Part shown: positions 1 to 7,842 of the stretch, one piece after another | How positions within the stretch are numbered: position 1 is the stretch's first letter | Layout of the letters: each line of letters begins with the position of its first letter | DNA from: Actinomycetes bacterium | GTDB lineage: Bacteria > Actinomycetota > Acidimicrobiia > Acidimicrobiales > UBA8190 | DNA length: 8,361 bases | Assembly: GCA_021779775.1 (NCBI GenBank) | Contig: JAJYAB010000068.1 | Coordinates: 1 to 8,361, forward strand | Reading direction: 5' to 3' | Translations under genes and position numbers: made by a program | Notes under the pieces: generated by a model | Database searches by the model: none | What the model saw: only the letters and a program-made list of their open reading frames with translations | What the model was told of the DNA's origin: nothing

Positions 1-1454
<1,454 letters not shown>

Positions 1455-1456
1455 CC

Positions 1457-1463
1457 GGGGAGG
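1457..1463 (+). promoter_or_regulatory. Ribosome binding site of gltD
   Basis: GGGGAGG lies 8 bases before the GTG at 1472 and supports that start. It sits in the 17-base gltB-gltD gap, as expected for two subunits translated from one message. Confidence 0.75.
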
Positions 1464-1471
1464 ACGGCACC

Positions 1472-3043
1472 GTGGGCAAACCGACCGGTTTCCTCGAGTT
1501 CGACCGGGCACTGCCGGCCCGCCGCCCGGTGCCCGTGCGCCTGCGCGACTGGCGCGAGGTGTACGAGCCGTTCCCCGAGGAGGAGACCAGCCGCCAGGGC
1601 GCACGTTGCATGGACTGCGGGATCCCTTTCTGCCACGAGGGCTGCCCGCTCGGCAACCTCATCCCCGAGTGGAACGACCTGGTGTACCGCGGCGACTGGT
1701 ACGACGCCATCGAGCGGCTGCACGCCACCAACAATTTTCCCGAGGTGACCGGCCGCCTGTGCCCGGCGCCGTGTGAAGGGGCCTGCGTGCTCGGCATCAA
1801 CGCCGATCCGGTGGCGATCGAGCGGATCGAGTACGAGATCGCCGAGCGGGCATGGTCCGAAGGGTGGGTCACCCCGCAGGTGCCGACGGTGCGGACTGGC
1901 CGGTCGGTGGCGGTCGTCGGGTCCGGTCCGGCCGGTCTGGCTGCCGCCCAGCAGCTGGCCCGTGCCGGGCACCGGGTCGTCGTCTACGAGCGGGCGGAGA
2001 AGCCCGGCGGGCTGCTGCGCTACGGCATCCCCGAGTTCAAGATGGAGAAGGCGGTCCTCGACCGCCGCCTCGGCCAGCTGCGGGCCGAAGGGGTCGAGCT
2101 GCGGTGCGGGGTCGCCGTGGGATCGCCCCCGCCGGGGGGCCCAGATGGCGCGCCCCCGCCGGGGGCCCCAGCCAACCCCGACGAGCCTGGTCGGCGCCGC
2201 GGCGTCGGGGCGGCGTCGGCGCCCGACGTCATCGTGGTGGAGGCCGCCGACCTGGTCGCCGAGCACGACGCCGTCGTCCTGGCTGGCGGCGCCACGCTGC
2301 CGCGCGACCTCGGGGTGCAGGGGCGCCAGCTCGGCGGCGTCCACCTGGCGATGGAGTACCTGAAGCCGTCCAACCTGGTGCAGGAAGGCGCGCTGCTCGA
2401 GTCGCCGGTCAGCGCGGCGGGCAGGCGAGTGGTGATCATCGGTGGCGGCGACACGGGCGCCGACTGCCTCGGCACGGCCCACCGCCAGGGTGCCGTGTCG
2501 GTCCACCAGCTCGAGATCATGCCCGAGCCCCCCGGCGTCCGGATGCCGGAAAACCCGTGGCCGACCTGGCCGTTCGTCCTGAGGACGTCGTCGGCCCACG
2601 AAGAGGGCGGTGACCGGTGCTACTCGGTGACCACCACCGAGCTCGTCGACGACGGGAACGGTCGCGTCGCCGCCCTGCGCGGCCATCGGGTGGAGATGAC
2701 GACGGTCGGCGGCCGGCCGGTGCTCGCGCCGGTGGAGGGCTCGGAATTCGAGCTGCCATGCGATCTGGTGCTGCTCGCCATGGGGTTCGCCGGCGCCGAG
2801 CGCCACGGCGTGGTGGCCGAGCTGGGACTGGAGCTCGACAGCCGGGGCAGCGTGGCCTGCGACGGGGACTGGGCCACCAGCCGCCCGGGCGTGTTCGTGT
2901 GCGGCGACATGACCCGGGGGCAGAGCCTCATCGTGTGGGCCATCGCCGAAGGGCGGTCGTGCGCCGCGTCCGTCGACCGGTACCTGATGGGGGAGTCGGC
3001 GCTGCCCGTACCACTCGTCCCCGGGCAGGTGGCACTGCGGTAG
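1472..3043 (+). CDS. gltD: Glutamate synthase small subunit, NADPH-dependent, with an unusual insertion
   Basis: The small GOGAT subunit takes electrons from NADPH through FAD and passes them by 4Fe-4S clusters to the large subunit. The N-terminal cysteines are at 46, 49, 54 and 58 (CMDCGIPFCHEGCP) and 97, 101 and 105 (CPAPCEGAC). The FAD-binding GSGPAGLAAA motif is at 150-159, followed by PGGLLRYGIPEFKMEK. The second dinucleotide fold (NADPH) is at 322-330 (IIGGGDTGA). The family motif NPWPTWPF and, near the C-terminus, the FAD-contacting VCGDMTRGQSLIVWAI are present. The start is GTG with a good ribosome binding site. The protein is 523 residues, somewhat longer than the usual 470-490. The excess is a Pro/Gly/Arg-rich segment at about 218-250, between GVAVGS and PDVIVVEAADLV, where relatives have a short loop. 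The reading frame and all cofactor motifs survive, so the enzyme is probably active. Confidence 0.96.
   Translation: MGKPTGFLEFDRALPARRPVPVRLRDWREVYEPFPEEETSRQGARCMDCGIPFCHEGCPLGNLIPEWNDLVYRGDWYDAIERLHATNNFPEVTGRLCPAPCEGACVLGINADPVAIERIEYEIAERAWSEGWVTPQVPTVRTGRSVAVVGSGPAGLAAAQQLARAGHRVVVYERAEKPGGLLRYGIPEFKMEKAVLDRRLGQLRAEGVELRCGVAVGSPPPGGPDGAPPPGAPANPDEPGRRRGVGAASAPDVIVVEAADLVAEHDAVVLAGGATLPRDLGVQGRQLGGVHLAMEYLKPSNLVQEGALLESPVSAAGRRVVIIGGGDTGADCLGTAHRQGAVSVHQLEIMPEPPGVRMPENPWPTWPFVLRTSSAHEEGGDRCYSVTTTELVDDGNGRVAALRGHRVEMTTVGGRPVLAPVEGSEFELPCDLVLLAMGFAGAERHGVVAELGLELDSRGSVACDGDWATSRPGVFVCGDMTRGQSLIVWAIAEGRSCAASVDRYLMGESALPVPLVPGQVALR
2124..2170 (+). repeat. Duplicated GC palindrome inside gltD
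   Basis: Two nearly identical 20-base units begin at 2124 and 2151, 27 bases (exactly 9 codons) apart. They encode the matching peptides PPPGGPDGA and PPPGAPANP. Each unit contains CCCCC-GCC-GGGGG, which can form a tight hairpin. The in-frame spacing explains how the duplication could be tolerated. This repeat forms the core of the GltD insertion. Confidence 0.75.
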
Positions 3044-3050
3044 GGGCGGC

Positions 3051-3085
3051 CGGTGGGGGAGGGCGGTGGGGGAGGGCGGTGGGGG
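3051..3085 (+). repeat. G-rich 13-base tandem repeat
   Basis: The unit CGGTGGGGGAGGG occurs twice in full (3051-3063 and 3064-3076) and once in part (3077-3085), starting 8 bases after the gltD stop. The dense G runs on the plus strand could form a G-quadruplex in DNA or in the gltD 3' RNA end. It may affect termination, but no classical hairpin plus U-tract is visible. Confidence 0.7.
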
Positions 3086-3162
3086 TCAGCCGGGGTGCAG
3101 GCTCGCGTCAAGCGGCAACATGTAAGCGCTGTGGCAGGGCTTCTGTCGCCGGTCGCAACGCG

Positions 3163-3168
3163 TAGGCT
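3163..3168 (+). promoter_or_regulatory. Possible -10 element for a leaderless start at 3175
   Basis: TAGGCT fits the TANNNT -10 pattern, and its end lies 6 bases before the GTG at 3175. That would place transcription start on the start codon itself. No purine-rich ribosome binding site is seen at the right distance, which agrees with a leaderless message. No convincing -35 is visible, so the call is moderate. Confidence 0.4.
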
Positions 3169-3174
3169 TCCCGC

Positions 3175-3981
3175 GTGGCTCAGGACCGCTCCGACGTGGC
3201 CGGCGCGCCGAGCATGGGTGGATCAGGCACGCGGGCGTCGGCGGAGCAGCAGGAAGTGCTCATCGCCGAGCACGAGGCCACCTACGGACCCCTGCCCAAG
3301 CGCATCCTCGCCGAGCTCCGCTCGGGGGTGCGGCAGGGAGGCGCCGTCGGTGCGAAGGCGGCGGGCAAGATGGGAGAGGCGGCCGAGGCACTGCGTCTCG
3401 AGGTCGTCGAGACGCCACTGCAGGGCCGGCGGGCACTCGTGGGCCACGTGTTGGGCATGCGGTTGCTCATTCCTGCCGAGGGCATCCATGGTCCGAGGGA
3501 GGCGGCGGCGTTGCTGTACCTGTTCGGCGACGCCATCGCCATCCGACCGACAGGCGACTGGCCGATGTCGGCCGTGCCGCTCTACGGGCTCCACATCATC
3601 CTCCCCCAGGTCGCTGTTGCCCGCTGGCTCTACAAGGCAGGGCGAACCGCCCACGCGAACGTCGACCTGGCAGACGAGGCGCGCCACGTCGAGGACCGCC
3701 TCGCCACATGGACCGTGGACGACTTCGGGCAGGCCGACAGCAGGCTTCAGGTGTTCATGGCGGCCGAGCTGGCGGGTCCGGTCCACCTGTACCAGCACCT
3801 CGGCCTGGTACGGCTCGCCTTCGCGCTGTCTGGCGGGCCGTTGGTGCGGCTGAAGAGCGCGCTCCCGGAGCCTTCGGCCGTATCCCAACGGCTGTGGGAA
3901 CTGTTGGCCAAGGTGCTCGGCCCGGCCGGGCTCACGGTCGACAAGCCCGCCGGCGAGCACGAAGAGCCGCCACGCACCTGA
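3175..3981 (+). CDS. Protein of unknown function, 268 residues
   Basis: I do not recognise this protein. The reading frame has the same high-GC codon use as gltB and gltD, uses a GTG start and ends in TGA, so it is very likely a real gene. The first 20 residues are polar and Gly/Ala/Ser-rich. Residues about 26-75 look helical and include HEATYGPLPKRILAELRSG. A mildly hydrophobic stretch at about 134-152 (AVPLYGLHIILPQVAVARW) is too broken for a confident membrane helix. Residues 160-240 are probably helical and include a charged segment (DEARHVEDRLATW). The C-terminal tail is acidic and proline-rich. There is no signal peptide, no cysteine cluster and no known catalytic motif. It probably has its own promoter because 131 bases separate it from gltD. 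Protein function is open. Confidence 0.85.
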   Translation: MAQDRSDVAGAPSMGGSGTRASAEQQEVLIAEHEATYGPLPKRILAELRSGVRQGGAVGAKAAGKMGEAAEALRLEVVETPLQGRRALVGHVLGMRLLIPAEGIHGPREAAALLYLFGDAIAIRPTGDWPMSAVPLYGLHIILPQVAVARWLYKAGRTAHANVDLADEARHVEDRLATWTVDDFGQADSRLQVFMAAELAGPVHLYQHLGLVRLAFALSGGPLVRLKSALPEPSAVSQRLWELLAKVLGPAGLTVDKPAGEHEEPPRT

Positions 3982-4026
3982 CCGGCACCCGTCTCTGGTG
4001 CCGCATGGGACGGCGGTCCACCGGCG

Positions 4027-4077
4027 CGAGAAGCGCTGTCTCCCGAGAAGCGCTGTCTCCCGAGAAGCGCTGTCTCC
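4027..4077 (+). repeat. Three perfect 17-base tandem repeats, each near-palindromic
   Basis: CGAGAAGCGCTGTCTCC occurs at 4027-4043, 4044-4060 and 4061-4077 with no mismatch. Each unit contains GAGA-AGCGCT-G-TCTC, an inverted repeat with one unpaired G around a self-complementary AGCGCT. Units could fold singly or pair with one another. They lie 46 bases after the stop of the 3175 gene and 160 bases before the dehydrogenase start. They could be protein-binding sites, part of a long 5' untranslated RNA, or a selfish short palindrome. Confidence 0.85.
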
Positions 4078-4141
4078 GTACTTGGTGGAGAAGCTGTCCA
4101 CGGTACTTGGGCGGAGCACCGTGGTACTTGGGCGGAGCACC
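4078..4141 (+). repeat. Second repeat family: GTACTTGG units and a diverged palindrome
   Basis: A 19-base unit GGTACTTGGGCGGAGCACC is present twice without mismatch (4102-4120 and 4123-4141). A diverged relative starting GTACTTGGTGGAG begins at 4078. Within 4085-4101 lies GTGGA-GAAGCTG-TCCAC, which resembles the neighbouring 17-base unit but has different outer arms that still pair. CCACGGT at 4098-4104 can also pair with ACCGTGG at 4118-4124 across a 13-base loop. This points to a structured intergenic DNA or RNA element between 4027 and 4141. Confidence 0.7.
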
Positions 4142-4225
4142 ATCCACGCAGCGCGGTTTGTGCTGGGTGAGGTCACTGGCGCCAGACTGATGTCGACGAT
4201 GTCAACTGATGGCATCCTGATGACC

Positions 4226-4231
4226 GGGAGG
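4226..4231 (+). promoter_or_regulatory. Ribosome binding site of the dehydrogenase-family gene
   Basis: GGGAGG lies 5 bases before ATG 4237 and fixes this start. No strong promoter was found in 4142-4225, so the repeat region above may be transcribed as leader. Confidence 0.7.
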
Positions 4232-4236
4232 AACTG

Positions 4237-5328
4237 ATGGCTGCGGTGACCGAGCTGATCGTCTGCGAGGGCGACGAGACGGGGCAGGAACTGTTGGACC
4301 AGGCGCTTCGTGTCCTCGATCCGCAGGTGCTCGGCGTCTCGATCGAGCTCCGGCGGTTCGATCTCTCGCTCGCCAACCGGCGCCGTACGCGCAACGCCGT
4401 CGTCCACGAGGCCGCCGAGGCGATGCGGAGCGCGGGGCTGGGCCTGAAGGCGGCCACGATCACGCCCGAGGGTGCCGGGGACGTGGGCTCGCCGAACCGC
4501 ATCCTGCGCGAAGGTGTACGTGGCTCGGTCATCCTCCGCACCGGGCGGCGTATCCCCGGCGTTGCCCCGCTCGCTCCGGTCGTGCACCCGATCGCCGTCG
4601 TGCGCATGGCTGTCGGCGACGCGTACGGCGCAGAAGAATCCCGCTCCGGCACGCCGGGCGGATCCGACGAGTCGGCCTGTCGGACCGAGCGGATCACCCG
4701 GGCAAGCTGTCGCGCCGTCGCCGAGTACTCCTTCCTCACCGCCGCCTCGATGGCGGGAGCCGTGTACGGCGGCCCGAAGTGGACCGTCTCGGCGCTCTAC
4801 GAGGGGCTGCTGAAGGAGGAGATGGACGCTGCGGCGACCCGTCACCCCGACGTGACGTACCGCCCGGCGCTCATCGACGCCGCCTACGCCGGGCTCCTCA
4901 CGGCCTCGGACGACGGTGCCCTGGTGATCCCGGCACTGAATCGGGACGGCGACTGTCTCTCTGACCTCGTCCTCGCGCTCTTCGGGTCGATAGCGGGGGC
5001 CGAGTCGGTGCTGCTGGCATTCGACGACGATCTGGTGCCGACCGTGGCGATGGCCGAGGCGCCCCATGGAACGGCTCCGTCGCTCGCCGGGAAGAACGTC
5101 GCCAACCCGATGGCGATGCTCCTCGCCTGCGCTGCGGTGCTCGACCACGCGGCCGGGCGCGGGGAACCGGGCCTCGAGCCAGCGGCCCGTGCCATCCGTG
5201 CAGCAACGCTCGGCGTCGCTGCCGAGGGCATCCGCACATTCGATCTGGGGGGTGGCGCCTCGACGAGCGAGGTCGTTGACGCGGTCATCGCACGACTGGC
5301 TGAGCGCTCCCCCCACTGGCCGGGCTGA
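4237..5328 (+). CDS. Isocitrate/isopropylmalate dehydrogenase-family enzyme, divergent
   Basis: This 363-residue cytoplasmic protein belongs to the NAD(P)-dependent beta-decarboxylating dehydrogenases (Iso_dh superfamily). These oxidise and decarboxylate 2-hydroxy acids with a neighbouring carboxylate, using Mg or Mn. The N-terminus has CEGDETGQELL in place of the usual GDGIGPEV. A family-type ILREGVRGSVILRTGRRIPG stretch supplies substrate-binding arginines. GGPKWTVSALYEGLLKEEMD carries the likely catalytic lysine (K181). Aspartates D214, D239 and D243 (LID and GDCLSD) match the metal-binding triad in spacing. EAPHGTAPSLAGKNVANP (274-291) is the nucleotide-binding loop. Length is normal and no lesion is seen. 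It is neither a standard leuB nor a standard icd sequence, so the exact substrate cannot be named. It stands alone between a repeat-rich gap and an IS remnant, and the neighbours give no pathway clue. Confidence 0.9.
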   Translation: MAAVTELIVCEGDETGQELLDQALRVLDPQVLGVSIELRRFDLSLANRRRTRNAVVHEAAEAMRSAGLGLKAATITPEGAGDVGSPNRILREGVRGSVILRTGRRIPGVAPLAPVVHPIAVVRMAVGDAYGAEESRSGTPGGSDESACRTERITRASCRAVAEYSFLTAASMAGAVYGGPKWTVSALYEGLLKEEMDAAATRHPDVTYRPALIDAAYAGLLTASDDGALVIPALNRDGDCLSDLVLALFGSIAGAESVLLAFDDDLVPTVAMAEAPHGTAPSLAGKNVANPMAMLLACAAVLDHAAGRGEPGLEPAARAIRAATLGVAAEGIRTFDLGGGASTSEVVDAVIARLAERSPHWPG

Positions 5329-5363
5329 TCCCGCCCACCGGTGCCAGCGGGCTGGTGGCTCGT

Positions 5364-5435
5364 TCAGGGCGCGTAGACGGTTCGGGTCGACGTGCCATGC
5401 TCGGCGGCGAGCTGGGCGGGTGTGTAGTGTCGCGG
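5364..5435 (-). pseudogene. Possible helix-turn-helix fragment at the broken end of the IS
   Basis: On the minus strand, in a different frame from the transposase, the sequence reads RHYTPAQLAAEHGTSTRTVY and stops two codons later (TCA on the plus strand at 5364-5366). The pattern resembles the helix-turn-helix of a recombinase or regulator. It begins almost exactly where transposase similarity ends, so it may be a remnant of a second gene that replaced the transposase C-terminus. It is very short and could be chance. Confidence 0.25.
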
Positions 5436-6167
5436 TCCGAGCCCACCTCCATCCAGCCATCGTCAGCGCCTATGTCGTAAACCCCGTAGGGGACTGCCTT
5501 TGGAACCTCTGGGTCAGGGAAGTCGTGGACGTCGACGCGCTCGGGGGTGCCCGTGGGTTGCCACTCCCGGCCAGCGTTGGCCTTCTTGCCCACCACGAGC
5601 TCCTTCTTCTTCGCGTCGACGGAGATGACCGGCTCGTTTGCCTTGAGACGGGCGGTGGCCTCTTGATCGATGTGTCGGAACTGGGCGTCACGGCCGGGAT
5701 GCTGGGTGCCTTCGACGGTCTTGGCTGTCGCCTGGAGCGAATAGCCCATCTGGTGGAGCAGCTGCCCAACGGTCCACGAGGAAACCTGGTGGCCCATGTC
5801 GGTCAACGCCTTGGCCAGCTGGCGGGTGGACTTGAGTGTCCAGCGCAGCGTCGACATGGGGTCGCCGCGAGCTTCGGGGGAGACCAGGTCGTCGAGGTTG
5901 GTGAGCAGGTCGGGGTCGGTGTCGATCGGCCGGGGCCGGCCGCCGCCCTCCCGGCGCACCCGATCAGAGGGTCGGCCCGGCGTCCACTTCCCTGGTGCCG
6001 TCGAACACCGTGCGCGAGCTCATCTTCGACGTCCGCACCACAGCTGCTTGCCCACCGCGTCCAAGGGCTCATGCCATCGCGCCGGCCATCAGCCGGCGCT
6101 GGCGCTCGTCGAGAAGCGGCGACATGAACGAGAAGAAACCCTCCAGGCCTTCCTCGCTCAGCTCCAC
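5426..6167 (-). pseudogene. ISAzo13-family transposase remnant, broken and truncated
   Basis: The central part (5426-5959) reads as a clear ISAzo13-type DDE transposase. It shows GDPMSTLRWTLKSTRQLAKAL, a helix-turn-helix-like segment SSWTVGQLLHQMGYSLQA, the block QHPGRDAQFRHI, the DDE-type VISVDAKKKELV with the first catalytic Asp, NAGREWQP, RVDVHDFPDPEV and AVPYGVYDIGADDGW. The N-terminal part continues upstream from a GTG at 6167 (VELSEEGLEGFFSFMSPLLD, then ERQRRLMAGAMA). It is broken by a TGA at 6069-6071 after AGAMA. A frameshift near 5975-5983 then separates DAGPT from SDRVRREGG. Similarity ends abruptly after SDRDT at 5426, so the second half with the remaining catalytic acids is missing. 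It cannot encode an active transposase. Family assignment rests on remembered motifs, not a search. Confidence 0.85.
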
Positions 6168-6211
6168 ATGCCAAGGTTATCCCGACACGCTGGCCAAATC
6201 GCGGATAGTTA

Positions 6212-6223
6212 CCCCCCCCCCCC
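6212..6223. repeat. Homopolymer of 12 C at the outer edge of the IS remnant
   Basis: A run of 12 C lies 45 bases upstream of the transposase start. It coincides with the change from GC-rich to mixed composition, so it may mark the outer end of the element. No matching opposite terminal repeat was found, because the other end is lost. The exact run length may be affected by sequencing error or slippage. Confidence 0.5.
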
Positions 6224-6241
6224 TTAGTCAATACGAGGGGA

Positions 6242-6270
6242 TTTACACGCGCTCCGGTCGATGCTAAAAT
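6242..6270 (+). promoter_or_regulatory. Near-consensus promoter, apparently leaderless
   Basis: TTTACA (6242-6247) and TAAAAT (6265-6270) are separated by exactly 17 bases, each one mismatch from the housekeeping consensus. The ATG of the next gene starts 7 bases after the -10, so transcription would begin at or next to the start codon. The interval has no room for a Shine-Dalgarno site. This is the strongest promoter seen in the window and lies in the low-GC segment just outside the IS remnant. Confidence 0.7.
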
Positions 6271-6277
6271 ACTGCCT

Positions 6278-7009
6278 ATGCAGCGTTCCGCATCCTCTCT
6301 CAGCTCCCGCCAGATGCGCACCCTTAAGAGTCTACTTGTGGGAGTCGCAACCACTGGCGGGCTAGGAGCTGTTGTTCTGAAGCCATCACCCGCATTCGCT
6401 TCATATCCCGCCTGTCCATGGGGACCCAATGTCTATGCAGGGTCTATCGAAACCGATGGGAGCAACTTCTTTGGTGAAAGCGGTAACATCCAAACATACT
6501 CAGTGCCAACATGGGATTCAAACTACAATTTCATAGACCAAGCATATCATGTTGACGCGCCTAACAACCAAGGATTGGAAGTGGGCTGGTATCAAGGGTG
6601 GGGAAAACAGGTAGATCTGTACGTAACCGATCCCCATGCCTATGCAACTCTAAATGGTCCAAGCGAGCAAGACGGGATTGATGTTGGCACGAATTCCAAC
6701 GACTCGTACGCCACCTGGTGGAGCGGTGCTACGGACTATTACTCAGTCCGTAACGCAAGCGGCAGCCAAATATGGGGCGGGAGCATTGGTACCGGAGGCT
6801 ATCAAGGCGGAGGCCAAGCCATTGGAGTAGGCGAGGCGCGGTTCAGTGGCGATGCGATGGCTGGCTCATTCACTAATGAGCAAATCCTTGCGGTCGGCGG
6901 CGGTCAATCTGACTGGAAGAATTGGGTTAACCAGTCGTATTGCAATGATAGCCCATTCATTACCGCTCCACTGTCTGGAACGGGTTTCAAAGATTATGGA
7001 AATACGTGA
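6278..7009 (+). CDS. Secreted protein of unknown function
   Basis: I do not recognise the family with confidence. The 243-residue protein begins with a long Sec-type signal peptide: basic residues (R11, R14, K17), a hydrophobic stretch at about 18-34, then PSPAFA with probable cleavage after A41. The mature part of about 200 residues is rich in Gly, Asn, Ser, Tyr and Trp with an alternating pattern typical of beta-sandwich proteins. Visible blocks are FGESGNIQTYSVPTW, GLEVGWYQGWGKQVDLYV, SYATWWSGATDYYSV and GTGGYQGGGQAIGVGEARFSG. Two cysteines remain after cleavage (in PACPWG and SYCNDS) and could form a disulfide between the ends. No catalytic motif is evident; a lectin-like or surface-adhesion role is only a guess. 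G+C is close to half, far below the genes before 5330, which suggests transfer. The start is supported by the promoter directly upstream. Confidence 0.85.
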   Translation: MQRSASSLSSRQMRTLKSLLVGVATTGGLGAVVLKPSPAFASYPACPWGPNVYAGSIETDGSNFFGESGNIQTYSVPTWDSNYNFIDQAYHVDAPNNQGLEVGWYQGWGKQVDLYVTDPHAYATLNGPSEQDGIDVGTNSNDSYATWWSGATDYYSVRNASGSQIWGGSIGTGGYQGGGQAIGVGEARFSGDAMAGSFTNEQILAVGGGQSDWKNWVNQSYCNDSPFITAPLSGTGFKDYGNT

Positions 7010-7040
7010 AGTGGTAGACGTTCCTCGAAATGAGCTTCGA

Positions 7041-7045
7041 AAGGA
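7041..7045 (+). promoter_or_regulatory. Ribosome binding site deciding the start of the 7055 gene
   Basis: AAGGA is followed by ATG codons at 7049 and 7055 in the same frame. Spacing to 7049 is only 3 bases, while 7055 is 9 bases away, so 7055 is preferred. A further in-frame ATG at 7091, just before the basic-hydrophobic segment, has no comparable site. Confidence 0.5.
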
Positions 7046-7054
7046 TTGATGAAC

Positions 7055-7789
7055 ATGGAGGGGTATACGACAGAAGACCAGAAGACGGCAATGCATCGTT
7101 TTTCACGACGAATAGTCGTCGCAGTCGCTGCGATGACCGTGCTAGTTGGCGGATCGGTAGCATTCTTTATCCAAGCGGGCAGTGCATCGCCCACCACAGC
7201 TGCGGGTTCGCGAACGTTATCGCCAACGTTAGGTAATAGTGCTGGCATCAGCAGCCTTTCGGGCATGACTTTGGTGGAATCAGGTTCTACACCGCTGACA
7301 TTCCATGAAGGAATATCATCATCCGGATCATTTGATGAAGAAACATCAATCGGGCTTCCTCAAGCGGCTGCACCGACAGGCAGCCTAAGTCAGATATTTG
7401 TCTCGAGCGCGGCAATTCAACAGTTCGGTCCCGTTGAGTTCAGTCCCGTTGGCAAAGGCCTACCTCTACCCGTGCCAGTAAGTTTCGCTGCTTCGAATCC
7501 AGGGCCGTGCGAAGTTAGCGTTCGCGTGATAGAGTTCTCAAGCCCCGCTCTGGCGCAAGCAGCGATGGCGGATCCGAATTTCACGCAAAATCCAGAACCA
7601 GGCCGAACTCCAATTGCAAATGCGCAGATCCGTGGTGGCACTGCTGTGGACATTCAAAGCGCCGCCAATGGAGGTCTCGATGAAATCCAATTTCAGTGGG
7701 TTCAGGGGGCGATGTGGTACGAAGTTAGCGTCGCTGGGAGTGCGCTCACGGTCGCCGAAGCTCAGCAAGTTGCCGACGCCGCTGCCTAA
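7055..7789 (+). CDS. Membrane-anchored or secreted protein of unknown function
   Basis: The protein is 244 residues from ATG 7055 (246 from 7049). A polar N-terminus of about 12 residues and a basic patch (HRFSRR, 14-19) precede one hydrophobic segment at about 20-39 (IVVAVAAMTVLVGGSVAFFI). This is either an uncleaved anchor or a signal peptide cut near AGSA/SP (44-45). The next 80 residues are Ser/Gly/Thr/Pro-rich and probably unstructured. From about residue 115 a folded domain seems likely, with VRVIEFSSPALAQAAM, GGTAVDIQSA, EIQFQWVQGAMWYEVSVAG and a C-terminal helix LTVAEAQQVADAA. The last part resembles export-associated domains of actinobacterial membrane proteins in which a Trp/Tyr strand precedes such a helix, but no family can be named. 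It follows the 6278 gene by 45 bases on the same strand and shares its low GC, so both are probably co-transcribed. Confidence 0.75.
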   Translation: MEGYTTEDQKTAMHRFSRRIVVAVAAMTVLVGGSVAFFIQAGSASPTTAAGSRTLSPTLGNSAGISSLSGMTLVESGSTPLTFHEGISSSGSFDEETSIGLPQAAAPTGSLSQIFVSSAAIQQFGPVEFSPVGKGLPLPVPVSFAASNPGPCEVSVRVIEFSSPALAQAAMADPNFTQNPEPGRTPIANAQIRGGTAVDIQSAANGGLDEIQFQWVQGAMWYEVSVAGSALTVAEAQQVADAAA

Positions 7790-7842
7790 TTGAGCATAGG
7801 AATGGGACGCTCGCGATTCAGCTGGAAGGAGCTGGGCAATCT

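Noticed and set aside
4027..4077. CRISPR array
   Set aside because: The 17-base units abut each other with no spacers, so this is a plain tandem repeat.
5332..5357. Terminator after the dehydrogenase gene (CCACC ... GGTGG with an inner CCAG/CTGG)
   Set aside because: The stem is short and interrupted, and no U-rich tract follows.
3223..5460. Very long minus-strand open frame (745 codons)
   Set aside because: It crosses two plus-strand genes and the intergenic repeats, and its composition is Arg/Gly-rich shadow coding. The plus-strand genes have ribosome binding sites or promoters and one has clear family motifs.
5066..6127. Plus-strand open frame of 353 codons across the IS remnant
   Set aside because: It overlaps the dehydrogenase 3' end and runs antisense to recognisable transposase sequence, so it is a shadow.
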